Source of the DNA: Angiostrongylus vasorum | Taxonomy: Eukaryota; Nematoda; Chromadorea; Rhabditida; Metastrongylidae | Reading direction: 5' to 3' | DNA length: 64,000 nucleotides | Assembly: GCA_018806985.1 (NCBI GenBank) | Contig: JADANN010000058.1 | Span: 682,001-746,000 of the forward strand | Part shown: positions 44,973 to 55,629 of the stretch, piece by piece | Layout: every line of letters begins with the position of its first letter | Position numbering within the stretch: the first letter of the stretch is position 1 | The notes under the pieces: model-generated | Databases searched by the model: none | Told to the model about the DNA's origin: nothing | What the model saw: the letters and a program-made list of their open reading frames with translations, nothing else | Program-made: the position numbers and the translations under genes

Positions 44973-45173
44973 TTAGTTATCCAACGGTATCACCACCACG
45001 GCGTTGCCGAAGCCCCGTATATTATCAATGCCACCTAATGATTTTGACCAATGGAATTTGACAGACTGTTCAAGAACTGGTGCTGTTCCAACGAATAGTT
45101 TGTGATTTACCACCATTATCATTTTCAGGCTGTTAAAATCGGTGAAGACGAGCAATAAAATTTCACACCTCAT
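44973..45173 (-). CDS. Conserved open segment, unknown, left arm
   Basis: A 66-codon frame reading KLFVGTAPVLEQSVKF and GGIDNIRGFGNAVVVIPLDN. The right-arm mate at about 61684-61880 keeps nearly the same residues with one internal stop, although the DNA has diverged. That pattern hints at an exon of an unrecognised gene, or simply at a slowly decayed one. No family is recognised. Confidence 0.3.
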   Translation of the reverse strand: MRCEILLLVFTDFNSLKMIMVVNHKLFVGTAPVLEQSVKFHWSKSLGGIDNIRGFGNAVVVIPLDN

Positions 45174-45364
45174 AAGAGATAAAAATGGTTATAAAAATAA
45201 AGAGACATCCTCATTGTAATATACGTTTTGTTATTGACTGTCTGTGCTTTCCACGAAGAAATATTAAACTGAGAGTCGATATACAGCTATTGGCAGTTCT
45301 AGCATCATACTACAACTGAACGGATTTAAAAAAAATATATGTCTAGGATTCTTGTGTATATCCC

Positions 45365-45550
45365 TTAAAAATCCCGTCTTTGAGACCGTCCTGCTGTTCC
45401 AGGTGACATCATGGGATGCCGATCCACAATCGGTCTGACGACAACTATCTTGACGCTACTGATTCCAAAAAGTCTCATTACATGTCTAATAAGGAGATTA
45501 TCGTCGAATTCTCTGCGATATTCTTTGCTGAAATCAAACCACGCAAGCAA
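45365..45550 (-). CDS. Conserved open segment, unknown, left arm
   Basis: A 61-codon frame with FDFSKEY, EFDDNLLI, IVVVRPIVDRHPMM and AGRSQRRD. The right-arm mate (61309-61494) is also open, with about four fifths of residues shared. On the right arm it follows a TTTGATTTCAG acceptor-like sequence, so it may be an exon. I do not recognise the family. Confidence 0.3.
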   Translation of the reverse strand: MLAWFDFSKEYRREFDDNLLIRHVMRLFGISSVKIVVVRPIVDRHPMMSPGTAGRSQRRDF

Positions 45551-45589
45551 CGGAAATGAAAAGTCTAAGAATTTGCTTATAATGCACTT

Positions 45590-46010
45590 TGTGTTGTTAC
45601 TATTACTATTGTTATTGCTGCTATTACAATCGTTATTTAAAACAGCGACCTACTATAAACCTGGGCAGTAATAAATAATATATGTAACTCTTAGGAACTG
45701 CCATCGTTGAGTTGAGGCGAGGTTGATATTAGCTTGGTGTTTGTCGTTGTTGGTTGCTGTTAGTTGTTGTTGGTTGTCGTTGGCTGTTGCTGGCTAACAA
45801 AAACAACAAACAACATCAAACAACCAAACAACGACAACAATAACAACAGCAACAACTTGTACTGGCCGAGTTGACATCCAACCCAATAAGGGCAATTCTT
45901 ACGAATCGTGTATATTTTATTATTATTGCTATTATTGCCGTTATTAATGTTGGTACTGCTATTATTATTATTATTGTACCTATTATTATTATTGTTATTA
46001 TTACAATGAT
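45590..46010. repeat. Simple-sequence tracts (GTT/AAC and ATT/AAT)
   Basis: Trinucleotide-like tracts of GTT, AAC and ATT. They generate Asn-rich or Ile-rich chance frames on both strands. The mate is at 60450-60720. Confidence 0.8.
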
Positions 46011-47706
46011 GGTGAAATACTCGCAAAACTCCAGCCCGCCGGTTGTGTCTGTGGTGGAGATCGAACACGAAATCACTTTCAACGGCACTGAACCCAGTTA
46101 AGCTGATGTGTTTCTATCTTCCATATTACCGTTGCTTTCTCTGTTAGTTTGGCTACTAAACACATTTATATTTGCCTGATATTGCTTAAGCATCTTCTAA
46201 TTTATACTTCTCCTTAACTTCACCACATTTCCTTTAGTCTCTTCTGCTTTTGCTTCGCTAACCTGTTTTCGTTGGCGGAGCTTTTTTTTGTCCTGTATTG
46301 TTCAAACCTTCTTTTGTACCGTAAGACAAGTGGAGGAAATTCTTTGTAAGAACATTTTAGAGCATTTTTCTTTACTTGACAAGCTCCCGCACGATGAATA
46401 AGCGGTTGTCGGCGTGTACTTTCTGGGAATTCAGAAGCCAAATCACCGCTTGTTCCTAATTTTGCTCAACTGGACTCATAAGTTATCATCCTAATCATTC
46501 AGTTAGCGTCCTTGCATTCATCATATCCATCTTGCTGCTTTATTAGCCGTAACATATTTCAGTTGTCAAGTTTTCTTCTCACACGAGCATTCTTGTTCAC
46601 TTATTTTCCTCCCAAATGAGAGTTCTACTCACTGTCGTATGCTACGTATCTCTTAGTAATCAGCATTGCTTTAAGGATATTCCAATTCTGGATGTTCTCT
46701 GTACGAAAGTTACGCTCGTTGCATTGTTGTTGTTGCATTCTATGTGACAATTCTGCTTCATACTACTTCACTAGACTATTAAAAAAACTATTCTCGTTTT
46801 TCGACATAACTTTTTGCCCACCATTCCATCCTTGCTTATTGATTCTGTTATCGAATTTTCGCTCATACTGTTCACATTTCTCCATATCTTTATATTGCTA
46901 TTGTGTTGATGTCAATATTTTACAAGGAGTTATAATTAGCGAAGTCTGAGATATCACCCATGGCAGCAACGAAAGGTCCCGTGTGGCAGTTTCGTCCGCA
47001 GTCGAGCATTCTGTTTGGGCCTTGTGATTACTTGGGTCAGTCAGCTTACAAGAAGAAGTGTCTAACTAATATACTCATCTCCTAGGAGGAAAAAGTACAC
47101 AAACGTTTAGTGTTCTTTTGATAAGAGTCGCACAAAGAGAGCCGATCTATACGCATTATAGTAAATACGAAAAGTATGAAGAATATGTCCATATACCGCA
47201 TCTTTCAAACTGTCGCTTACGCTGCGAATGTCGTACAATGAAGATTCTCGTCACTACAAGGAACCCATTATAACTTCTTCGATCAAAAGAATCAAGCAAC
47301 AAATTGTGCTGGGTTAAGGACTTTTCAAGAAAATGAAAACCTAGATGATGAATTTTCCATCATATGTCTGACATTTCAATGAGCCACTGAAGCAGCTCTT
47401 ATTCCATAGCTCTCGCTCTTGCGGATGATCTGTCCAACTGATCTGATTTTCCAAACAATGGCGAGTGGCAAAGCCTGTTATGTTTCATCGCCAACGACAA
47501 TCTCAAGTACGAAATTCTTCTATCAAGCATCCGAGTTCACTCCATCCATTGAATAGCTATCGAAGATAAGGATAACATAGAAGCATTTTCGCAGTCATTC
47601 TGTACGACTTGTTAAATAGTAGTTCTTTACCGCTCTGATGCTGTTGCGTTTTGAAGAAGAGAGGCGTGAAGTTGAGAGCTCGACTTCAAATGAGTTGAGA
47701 TGAGAT

Positions 47707-48182
47707 TTATTGCGGAAGTAATTCTACTGACTTCAGTGCATAATAAACGAATAAATTTGTGGCACATGCGAAATTCAGGAAAAGTCCGGCCACTAAATTG
47801 GCATAAACCTGCTCAATACCAACATGTGGAAATTGAACTATAGAATCCAAATTAAGAACGTGCTGAACCAGGCAAAAACCACTATTGAACTACTGATGAT
47901 TAGCGAGCGATAAATCTGCTTCAAGTTTGCACTTCCTAAAAAGATGTCTGTTTAAAAGCTCTACTAAATTTTCTCACACCAATTAAAGGCTAGCAAAAAC
48001 TTCAACATTACTGAAGTCTCGTCACAACCCATTCTGAACTTCTTTAGAAAACAGATGAACAAAACATAGCAGGAAATAGTCAGGATGTTAAGCACCATTG
48101 TAGAATATCCGAAAACGTCAGAAAGCAAGCCAGGCATCGGCGCTGCGATAATGCACACAACCATCCTGATATTCAATTTCAT
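47707..48182 (-). pseudogene. Srsx-type chemoreceptor GPCR, left-arm copy, frameshifted
   Basis: Mirror copy of the two exons at 58297-58754. The upstream exon is identical in protein: AAPMPGLLSDVFGYSTMVL and SCYVLFICFLKK. In the last exon two single-base insertions near 47842 and 47850 shift the frame and create a stop in the sixth membrane segment (right arm: FLIGFIVQF). The gene's N-terminal part is displaced to 54600-55330 by retroelement insertions. The receptor can no longer be made from this copy. Confidence 0.75.
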
Positions 48183-48643
48183 TTAGATCACTCTTCTATA
48201 TTCCCTTTTTTCTGTTCTCTAACCATCGGCTATCTAAAGAGGTTTCCTACACATTCATATATTTGAAAAAACACCTAAGACGACACCTACGTCATACGGA
48301 ATTTCACTATCGATCGGCTAATTTGGACGTTACTTTTAAGTAATTCTCTTCTTTCAGTCTTTGAAGCTGCAAGCCAAAATTTCCATGTTCGTGATAGTTG
48401 GGTATAATGTTTTAGACTAAGCGAGACACAAAATAGGGCACAGAGCTACGAATATTTGCATGAATATGGTAATGATAATAATAATGCTTGAGCTGAGCAA
48501 AGTTTCAGAATATTGGATGCCATTATCCTCATCCACAATCCTCTTAGGCTAACACGGCACCCTTTCCTTTCTCTACAACCACCATCCAGTCTGCCACCAC
48601 TGAAACACCACGTTGCTGCGCCACTAACCTTTTTGTTTTCCAC

Positions 48644-49020
48644 ACGCGTGATCTGGCCCTTGTTTCAAAGTGATTTTTTTGAGCCGAATAGGTCTCGCTC
48701 GTCGTCCAACGTGAACAACACGCAGGCAGTCCTACTGGTAACAGCAAGGTGAGTAGTTTTTGATCAATATGGCGTTTATTTATATGCTAGATCTTCATTA
48801 ACACTTTGGATTGTTTTTCACCGAAATACTAAACTACTGTTGTATAAAATACGATCAGCTTCTGAAGAGGGCGAAATCGCCGAAAGCCATCCACCACCAC
48901 CATCAACTACAAAAAACAAGAACAACAACGACAAAGAAAACTTATACCAGCCTCGCATCAGCTCAAATAGATCAGTTTATGAGAACATATAAATGAATAC
49001 ATCAACTATTTATACAGAGT
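48644..49020 (+). repeat. PLE upstream terminal repeat (pseudo-LTR)
   Basis: Aligns with 50946-51249 plus 54527-54580: 'cgtgatctgg', 'gtgaacaacac', a 'gtttttgatcaa' block, 'tgttgtataaaata', the hammerhead-like motif and 'agaacatataaatgaata'. It precedes the PLE body in direct orientation, the known PLE arrangement of a partial repeat upstream of the element. Confidence 0.7.
48857..48894 (+). ncRNA. Hammerhead-like motif in upstream PLE repeat
   Basis: CTGAAGA at 48862, then GGCG-AAAT-CGCC (perfect 4-bp stem II), then GAAA at 48882. The cleavage triplet CGTC reads GCC, so it would not cut. It is the mate of 51142-51177. Confidence 0.55.
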
Positions 49021-49321
49021 TTTATAGAAAGGTGAGTTAAGGTGAGGTTTTGGGTTATTAAGAGAAGTGCCAGCAAAACATTTTCGAATTGTTAGGGATG
49101 TTTCATCATTAAGACAACAGATCATCTTAATGCGACAAAAGACCCACTTTCTCCGCTGCTGATTAAAATATCAAATTATTCGTAATTTCATTAAACATAG
49201 GAGATTGCACGAAGTATGCGGCTTGCCAGAGAATTTTTAACAAGTACAGAGCATCGAAACAAATTACTACGCATTTCATTGCTGTTCGCACAAAACGAAA
49301 TGTTCTCTCAAATAAAGAGAT

Positions 49322-49615
49322 GTGTATACGAGGAAAATCATTGTGCTCAATATTTGGAGAGGAATCTCTGGAAGGGAACGGTGGATCGATCTATATCTAT
49401 TTGCGAAAAGATTAGGTGTGATGTTAAAACAAGCTAAGAACTCTGAGATAAAGGGCGCACCAAAATCATCCAGAGTTACTGTGACAGCGCTTCTGGAAAA
49501 TGTGCGCTCTCTGTTAGAATTGGGTCCGAGTTTTTCACCTGGTCAACTCATCTCTAAACCAATCCTGCGCAAGATCACGTGCAGTCTGTACGAACTTCAA
49601 GATCGCCCGCGTTAG
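49322..49615 (+). pseudogene. PLE N-terminal region
   Basis: A 97-codon frame with VTALLENVRSLLELGPSF then SPGQLISKPILRKI, a pattern like the N-terminal part of Penelope proteins before the RT. It overlaps the frame at 49216-49437, so one frameshift separates the two parts. No catalytic residues lie here. Confidence 0.5.
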
Positions 49616-50297
49616 CGAGCTAGGCTAAAAGGGTTGTGCAAACACGCGTAGCAAAAATATTCCTAGACCACCTACGGTGAGTGCGTCAAGCACCACGCAT
49701 GTAGTGGAGTCATCCAATATAACCTCGCCTCATAGTGGTGCGTCAAATGACTCCGCAATGCAAGCCCTTCTCGAGCTGCTCGTTGAGCTTGAAAAAGAAA
49801 ATAAACAGGTACGGCTTGTCTATTGCGCAACTACGCAACTAACTCTCTTAGTGCAGTGTTCTAGTTGTTCAATCTCCGGGTGATCTGGAAAATATTTTGC
49901 ACAAACTAGATGGTTCGCCATGCGATAGCGACTCGCACCAAACTTTGCCATCGCTTTCATGCCTAAGGTGGAAGCTTGAGTTCTCGATCACCGACCCTTA
50001 CTCTAATGTCGATACATAGGCGAATGCTTTCCATCATCTGTTCCATACAGGAACAGATGGATGAATGCTTTGAATTGTCAAGTAGACAGTAAGAGTACGT
50101 AGAATTCACACGGGGAAAACTCACCTAGAACTGGCTTCCATTCTTGAACATCGAAATAAAGCTCTCAGAAAGTGGCTACCTAACAAAGTGGTATCGTCAG
50201 CCAATAAGTAAAAATATACTAGTTCACTTCCTCTTCTCTCATCTTTTACGGATGAAAAAAAAGACTCATCAAAAACATGTGGCGAATTGGAAAATAG

Positions 50298-50681
50298 GTG
50301 CGCACAGGAGAAGAGGAAAAGAAGGAATCGATAAATTTGGTGCGAATAATAGCCATTTCAAATGGGTACGAAGCAGAAGCCACTCGGGTCAGACGAAAGT
50401 GTAGGGTTGTTCGTCAACATGTTTCGAACCTAAGTAAGATAATTTTCAGGCTACCCTTCATATTGAGCGAAGTAGACCACGCCATTGAGAGGTGCCTAAG
50501 AAAAAGTGCTCTTGAAAATTACGTGGCCAATATTGACCTCTTGCCCAATATCTTACGCCGTCAGTTAGTTCGCAACCGCCTCTATGATCGTTTGTGTAGC
50601 TTAGAAAACTGTATGATCTGTCCTCACAGAAAAGACGAGGATTGTACTGAATTAAGGTACAATATACCTGATGTCATGTAA
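50298..50681 (+). pseudogene. PLE pre-nuclease and Cys linker
   Basis: A 127-codon frame parallel to 33647-33150: AISNGYEAEATR, FILSEVDHAIERCLRKSALEN, LRRQLVRNRLYDRLCS, then CMICPHRKDEDC. The GIY-YIG strands that follow are out of frame. Confidence 0.75.
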
Positions 50682-51141
50682 CGCATGCCGTGAGGAATAC
50701 ATTGTGTAAATGGGTAGACCGTTTTGTGCCCGCATAAAAGAACACCTTGATGGGAGAGATAAATCTGGTCAAACTACTCCTCTGGGTACACATAGGGCAA
50801 AAAGCACAACGGCGGTGATTTTGAAGTAACTGTCCGGATCGAAGCGCAGGAATCAAAAACAACTACGCGCAGGACTATTGAGGCGTTTTGGATAAATTTC
50901 AAAAATTCCAGAGGTTAACTGGAAAGACGAATGCTTCAGCATTACTCGTGATCTGGCGCGTTATTGAAAAACGATTTTTAGACTCGGGTGGATCCCACTC
51001 GTCATCCCATGTGAACAACACACTCATAACAGCACGGTGAGTTGTTTTTGATCAAAATGGCGGTTATTTTTATAATAGATATTCCCCATAACTTTGGTTT
51101 TTCAACGAATTATTAAGCAAATGTTGTATAAAATACAGCCA

Positions 51142-51177
51142 GGCTCTGAGGAAGGCGAAATCGCTGAAACGTCAGCC
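51142..51177 (+). ncRNA. Hammerhead ribozyme candidate (best copy)
   Basis: GGCT (51142-51145), CTGAGGA (51146-51152), stem-loop II GGCG-AAAT-CGCT (51154-51165), GAAA (51166-51169), CGTC (51170-51173), AGCC (51174-51177). All core bases (CUGANGA, GAAA) and a GUC triplet are present. Stem I is 4 bp and stem II 4 bp with one wobble. Stem III is only ACGU, the minimal type I form described for PLE hammerheads, which are thought to work as dimers. Cleavage is predicted after 51173. It is on the sense strand of the PLE. Confidence 0.7.
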
Positions 51178-51238
51178 ATCGACCAACAGCAGCAACAACG
51201 ACAACGACAACTGTACCAACCTTGCACCATGTCAAAAA

Positions 51239-51249
51239 GATAAGTTCAT
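51239..51249 (+). repeat. Left TSD of RTE-2 copy E
   Basis: GATAAGTTCAT, identical to 54516-54526. Confidence 0.9.
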
Positions 51250-51497
51250 CTCCTGCGTCAGCTAAGGACCCGTTGATCATCGAGTGACTGGAGCGAGCGC
51301 CAATAAATCTTTCATTTTTCACTGTCGCGTGCAAGAGTAGCCCACTGGGTTCTGCTCGCTCCAGTTACTGGTTGAGCATCACATCTTTCTTCTAGGATCT
51401 TCGTAAAGAACTCTGACCATCGGATCGGTGGTCTTCCTGCAGTGCGTTTCACATTTCGAAAATCTAGTCAATAACGGCTCTTGTCCACTGGTCAACC

Positions 51498-52120
51498 TTA
51501 TCTTCGACTATTTGGCGCACAGATCAGCATCCTTGACTTTTGATCGTTACGCAGGTCGGAGCTTCGGATCCCTTTTTCCCTTGCTTGTACGACACAGGAC
51601 ACTCCTCCTAGCATCGTCCTTTCGACTGTGCGTTCAATAATGTTGAGTAATCTCTCATCCTGCTTACGCAGCGACCAGGTTCCTGACGCATACGTTAGGG
51701 CAGGAATTACCGTTGAGTCGAAAAGGTGGGCACGGAGTCGCGTGTTCTTTGTTCTCTTAACTACCTTCTCGATGTTGTTGAAAGCACCCCAAGCCGTCGT
51801 TTCCTTCTGCCTAACTCTGGAGCTAAGTCGTTCATTATGTGAATTTCCCCACCTAGACAGACGTAACTGGAGCATTCGGATATATTCGTTCCGTTGAGCG
51901 TGAATGGCGCATACGAAACCAATTCGTTCTTGATGAGCATCGTTTTTGCGTGGTTTAGTGGAAGACCGTTCTTTGCACAGACTTTATTGAAATCAGCAAG
52001 CATTCGTTCAGCTTGGTTAATGTTTGGTGTCATAAGGACTATGTCATCAGCAAAGCGAAGATGGTGTAAATGCAGTACATCGGTAATCACTCCCATGTTA
52101 TCCCATTCCAATGCTCGCAT
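51498..52120 (-). pseudogene. RTE-2 RT catalytic box and C-terminal region (copy E)
   Basis: The frame 52120-51761 has HHLRFADDIVLMTPN with the full FADD box at about residues 22-26 and LGGEIHIMNDLAPELGRRK. The frame 51875-51498 continues with TRLRAHLFDSTVIPALTYA then SGTWS. The two overlap in different frames, so one frameshift separates them. Confidence 0.8.
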
Positions 52121-53549
52121 GACGTTCTCGATGGTGGCGGTAAATAATTTTGGCGAGATGGTGTCGTCTTGTATAACCCTCTCCTGACGTCGATCTTAAT
52201 ATCTTTGTAGAGTGGCGACATCTTGGTTGTGAAATTTTTGTAAAGCTCACGAAGAATCTTTATACGCTGAGCCTTCCTAACTGTCAAGGGCTTCCATAAC
52301 TGCTTTCTATCTCAGGTAACTCAACGATCTTCTTTAATTCCATGAATGTGAGACAGAGAGGTCTTCTGTACTCTCGCGATGCTTCAATGAGTCTTGTCAA
52401 CGTGTGTATGTGGTCCATTTCCTTTTCGAAACCCTGCTTGCTGACATGGCTGCCCTTCGTCTAGTGTTCTGCCAACACTGCTTAGGATTACTCGAGTGAA
52501 GAGTTTCTAGACGACAGGCAGCAAACAGATTGGGCGATAGTTGTCGATATCTTGGAAGTCACTCTTTTTTGCACACTAACGCAGTCTTGCTCATCTTTCA
52601 TTAAGGACCGTGCATTTAGGCCAGTAACGTCTGAATAGCCCAGCCAGCGTATTTATGAGGACTGGCGGAAGGTTTTTCAGGCGTTCAGATCTTATCCTGT
52701 TCAGACCCTGAGCTCTTAAATTTTTTCACCGACTAAATGACACGTCGGATTTCGGGAGAACCGGTGGTGCAATATATCTACCCTTCTTTATTTCATATCA
52801 GAGGAGACTGACGTGGCTATCGAAACAATCTTAGTATTCATGAATGATTTTCTCCACTGCCTTTCTGGACGCTGTAACTGATCCGTCTTGGCATCGGAGT
52901 GCAATCAACTCGGTCTTGTAATTGGCGAAGCTTCGGTGGGCTTTGCGGATGCTTTTCCCAGCCTCTGCAGCTGCGACCATTACTACTGCTCTTCTCTCTT
53001 TAAGATCTTCTTTTATTGCCTGTCTGCCTTGTTTTGCAAGTTCGGACGTTAGTTCCTGGTTCCCTGCAGCTCGTGCGATTCCACGCTGGCGTATCAGCTC
53101 GAATCTTTCCGGAGACAGACGTCTCTTGGTGACTTCTCTCAGCTTTCATAGTGCTAATGTGAAAATGTTCAATGGGCCCGTCGTAGTCTTCGTCGATGTG
53201 ATCGACAACGGCATCTTCCCAACAGCCCACCAGTGAGTTGAATAAGTCGCTGTTTGCGGTGGATTTGGGGCTTCGTTTTTTGGATTTAGCGGCTTTTTTC
53301 TCTTTTCAGCGAGAAATGCAATCTTGCACGAAGGAGGCAGTGGTCTAGTCCCGTGTAGAATTTTTGGGACAACAGTGACATCGGTATTGCAAGACCTTCT
53401 ATTTACTATGATGTGTCTACTTCGTTATGGTACTCTCCATTAGGACACTCCTACGTTCAGCGTTGACTGTGGGGCTTCTGGAATTGCGAGTTACCATGGG
53501 TGCTCTTGGTCGTCAAAATAATCTCTGGCAGCCGCTCACGCTGTTCGTT

Positions 53550-54043
53550 TCATTCTAATCCGTGGGTCCCAATGTAACGTTCTTCAGACGTTCTCCTAGG
53601 TCTAGTCTTAGTGTTGAAATCTCCAACAATGTCCTTGAAGAATGTATGCTCTTCTCTGAAGAGCTTCTCCAAGTCCATAGGAAGCTTCGACTTCTTCTTC
53701 GTCATAGTTTTTGTGTTGGAACGTAAACGACGAAGATTGTTAAAGCTGGTATTGATCCACATCTTTTTAATCGTAAACGTCCGATTCGGGTTGTAAGCTG
53801 TTCGAATGAATCGATGTTCATGGACAAACTCATGTTGACGAGAACGCTGACGCCGCCGACTCCTCTGCTGTCGCGTGTTCCGCGGAACAGTTCTTCTCCG
53901 GTGTCGAGGACTCGGATGCAAGTGCGTGCGTCGTAGGTACAGATCGTCACCTTAGTTCGCTTCGATTTAGGCAGATTAAAATGGCCATGAGATTTAAGCA
54001 GCCTCCCCGTACTCGTCCTACCCAACGCTGACGAATCGGGCAC
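53550..54043 (-). pseudogene. RTE-2 endonuclease (copy E)
   Basis: The frame 54043-53702 starts LGRTSTGRLLKSHGH and has VTICTYDART and EELFRGTRDSRGVGGVSVLVN. It lacks about 30 residues including the AETR motif found in copy D, so there is an internal deletion. The frame 53921-53550 has [15 protein letters not shown] with the GDFN motif intact. Confidence 0.75.
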
Positions 54044-54515
54044 TCTTTCGGGTTCAGAGGAATGATTCCCGTTTCCTTCACTGTGTTTAGCATTTTGATA
54101 CCCACGTATAGCTTACTGGGTTCTGAACGTGGGGTCTGGGGTACTCACGGGTAGTTGCCAGGCTCTTCCAGAGTGGACAAGGAGCCTATTTGCTGAAGGT
54201 GACTCCTAAGCGCCTCTCATATATTTCCCTGTCACTTGATTGCAGGCTTTTGGCCGAATTGACTCGCAGAATACAATATGGATAAACTTGAACGCACCCA
54301 CACACGCGTGCATGAATACGACTCGTAGATACAGAACGTATGTGCCAAATGGGCGCAGCAGAAACAGGGAGTCCATCCCCTGGATCCACCTACGTCTCAG
54401 GGAAACATACGGTCGCTTCTGGTCTGCGATTAACCCTATATCCTCTACCTGGGAACGCAGCAAGTAGCCTCGCGACTAACAGGCTCAAGATCCTTCATAT
54501 GGACGTGATCCGTTG

Positions 54516-54526
54516 GATAAGTTCAT
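54516..54526 (+). repeat. Right TSD of RTE-2 copy E
   Basis: GATAAGTTCAT, identical to 51239-51249. Confidence 0.9.
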
Positions 54527-54599
54527 AAGAACATATAAATAAATATATCAACTATTTATGCCGAGGTTTGCAGAAAGTCTATTTTGACTTTTTTGTCTT

Positions 54600-55330
54600 T
54601 GCTTTTGTGGAAAACACAGTCTCTGTGAGAAAACCTCCTTTGATAAATCACAGACGAAAATTGGTAGTTATTCCTCAAAAAAAAAGAATGAAAACGTACT
54701 CTGTAGAGGTTCGATTAAGGAACATTCAGGTGACCATGGCTACGGCATACAGGGAACGATAATAAAAGCTCTTGCATCATGTAAAGCTTTCTGTACAGGA
54801 TGTTTATGGAATAGCTGAAATGGTTTTCATTAGTTCGGTACTCTCTGATGGGTGCTCGGCTCGTCAACCCACTTTTCGGGCTAAAAATATCGAGAAAGTG
54901 CTCAATAGATTTTTTTTGTAGTGACAGCAGTCTATCCAGTGCTAGATTAAGAAGCATGAAAGACGAAAACAAACAGCCAAATAGTTTTAGTAATAGCAGA
55001 TATCTTCTCTTATTTGACGACCCTCACTGCTGGATATTCAACGAATAACCTGTTGTTCTTTGGTGTAAGTTCTGGTGCTCCATCTACTAACAAATCCCTT
55101 CCATATTTTTTATCGCAAATTGCTAAAATGTTTGTGCTGACCTTTCCCACGAGTGTGCTAGACCAAAGACGTCTCGTTTTGAGGAACTACTTTCATGTAC
55201 CCTCATCGTAAGTAGTTTAAAAGTACTTGCAGTTTCAAGCCATTATTTAAAAGATTTTTTTCGCATCCAGTACCAAAAATCAAATTCTTGTGGTGTTCCA
55301 CTCTATTGCGTTTGACTCGAAATGATGAGG
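54600..55330 (-). pseudogene. Inner left arm: Srsx-like receptor N-terminal part
   Basis: Diverged inverted mate of 57060-57770. The minus-strand frame 54972-54715 has FSSFMLLNLALDRLLSLQ, which fits the third membrane segment with a DRL/DRY-type end, followed by a SINILYRKLYM region fitting segment four. A conserved STNILAICDKKYGRDLLVDG segment lies upstream (about 55150-55085). The rest of the same receptor is at 48182-47707, so the PLE and RTE-2 insertions split this gene. Confidence 0.5.
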
Positions 55331-55612
55331 AAGACTCACACTACCTCTACGTTGCTCTACAGAATAAAGTGTGTGGTTAAAATTTATATCTATACAGTTG
55401 CCAAAACATCGCCATTCATTAGGAAAAAAGAGTTAAACTTACACGTTATTGAAATGATCATGATGTACAGGGAAAAACCGTGCATTATGTCGCCAGCCGA
55501 TATCAAGGCAACGATTATGTTGCAGATGCTTCGGAGGGATCTTGAATATTACGAAAAATTAGCAAAAAATCTAGGCTATAGGAAACTAAAAGGTAAAAGA
55601 GATATGAGCTAA
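55322..55612 (+). CDS. Small ORF in inverted-repeat loop, unknown
   Basis: A 96-codon frame rich in Lys, Met and charged helices; the second half (EMIMMYREKPCIMSPADIKA, then TIMLQMLRRDLEYYEKLAKN) looks like amphipathic helix. No family is recognised. It lies in the unique loop between the arms, so it has no second copy here for comparison. It could be an exon. Confidence 0.3.
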   Translation: MMRKTHTTSTLLYRIKCVVKIYIYTVAKTSPFIRKKELNLHVIEMIMMYREKPCIMSPADIKATIMLQMLRRDLEYYEKLAKNLGYRKLKGKRDMS

Positions 55613-55629
55613 GAACCAAAAAAATCAAC

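Larger units (their letters stand above)
44535..48644. repeat. Left arm (outer part) of large inverted repeat
   Basis: Reverse complement of 57843-62315. The coordinate sum of matching points stays near 106462 for the inner part and shifts by about 397 beyond the R2 repeat that only the right arm has (60866-61260). Identity is near total from about 46130 to 48520 and clearly lower on both sides. It contains an Srsx pseudogene and several conserved open segments. Confidence 0.85.
49021..50945 (+). mobile_element. Penelope-like element body, RT mostly deleted
   Basis: N-terminal region at 49216-49615, ending LLELGPSFSPGQLISKP, which resembles the N-terminal segment of PLE proteins. The RT core is missing between about 49620 and 50100. 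The end of RT follows (NWLPFLNIEIKLSESGYLTKWY at about 50130-50195, split by a stop upstream), then the pre-nuclease and linker region. It is flanked by terminal repeats at 48644 and 50946. Confidence 0.7.
50946..51249 (+). repeat. PLE downstream terminal repeat, left part
   Basis: Same sequence block as 48644-48990, interrupted at 51249 by RTE-2 copy E and continuing at 54527-54580. Confidence 0.75.
51250..54515 (-). mobile_element. RTE-2 LINE copy E, full length, with 11-bp TSD
   Basis: A 3266-bp element on the minus strand with 5' leader (54515-54045), endonuclease (54043-53550) and RT with intact FADD (about 52787-51500), ending at 51250. The 11-bp duplication on both sides is perfect, and the PLE terminal repeat reads through it when compared with 48960-49000. 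Several frame breaks make it inactive, but it is the best-bounded LINE in the window. Confidence 0.9.

Noticed and set aside
45760..46101. Asn-rich and Ile-rich ORFs on both strands
   Set aside because: Produced by AAC/GTT and ATT/AAT simple sequence; also at 60376-60660.
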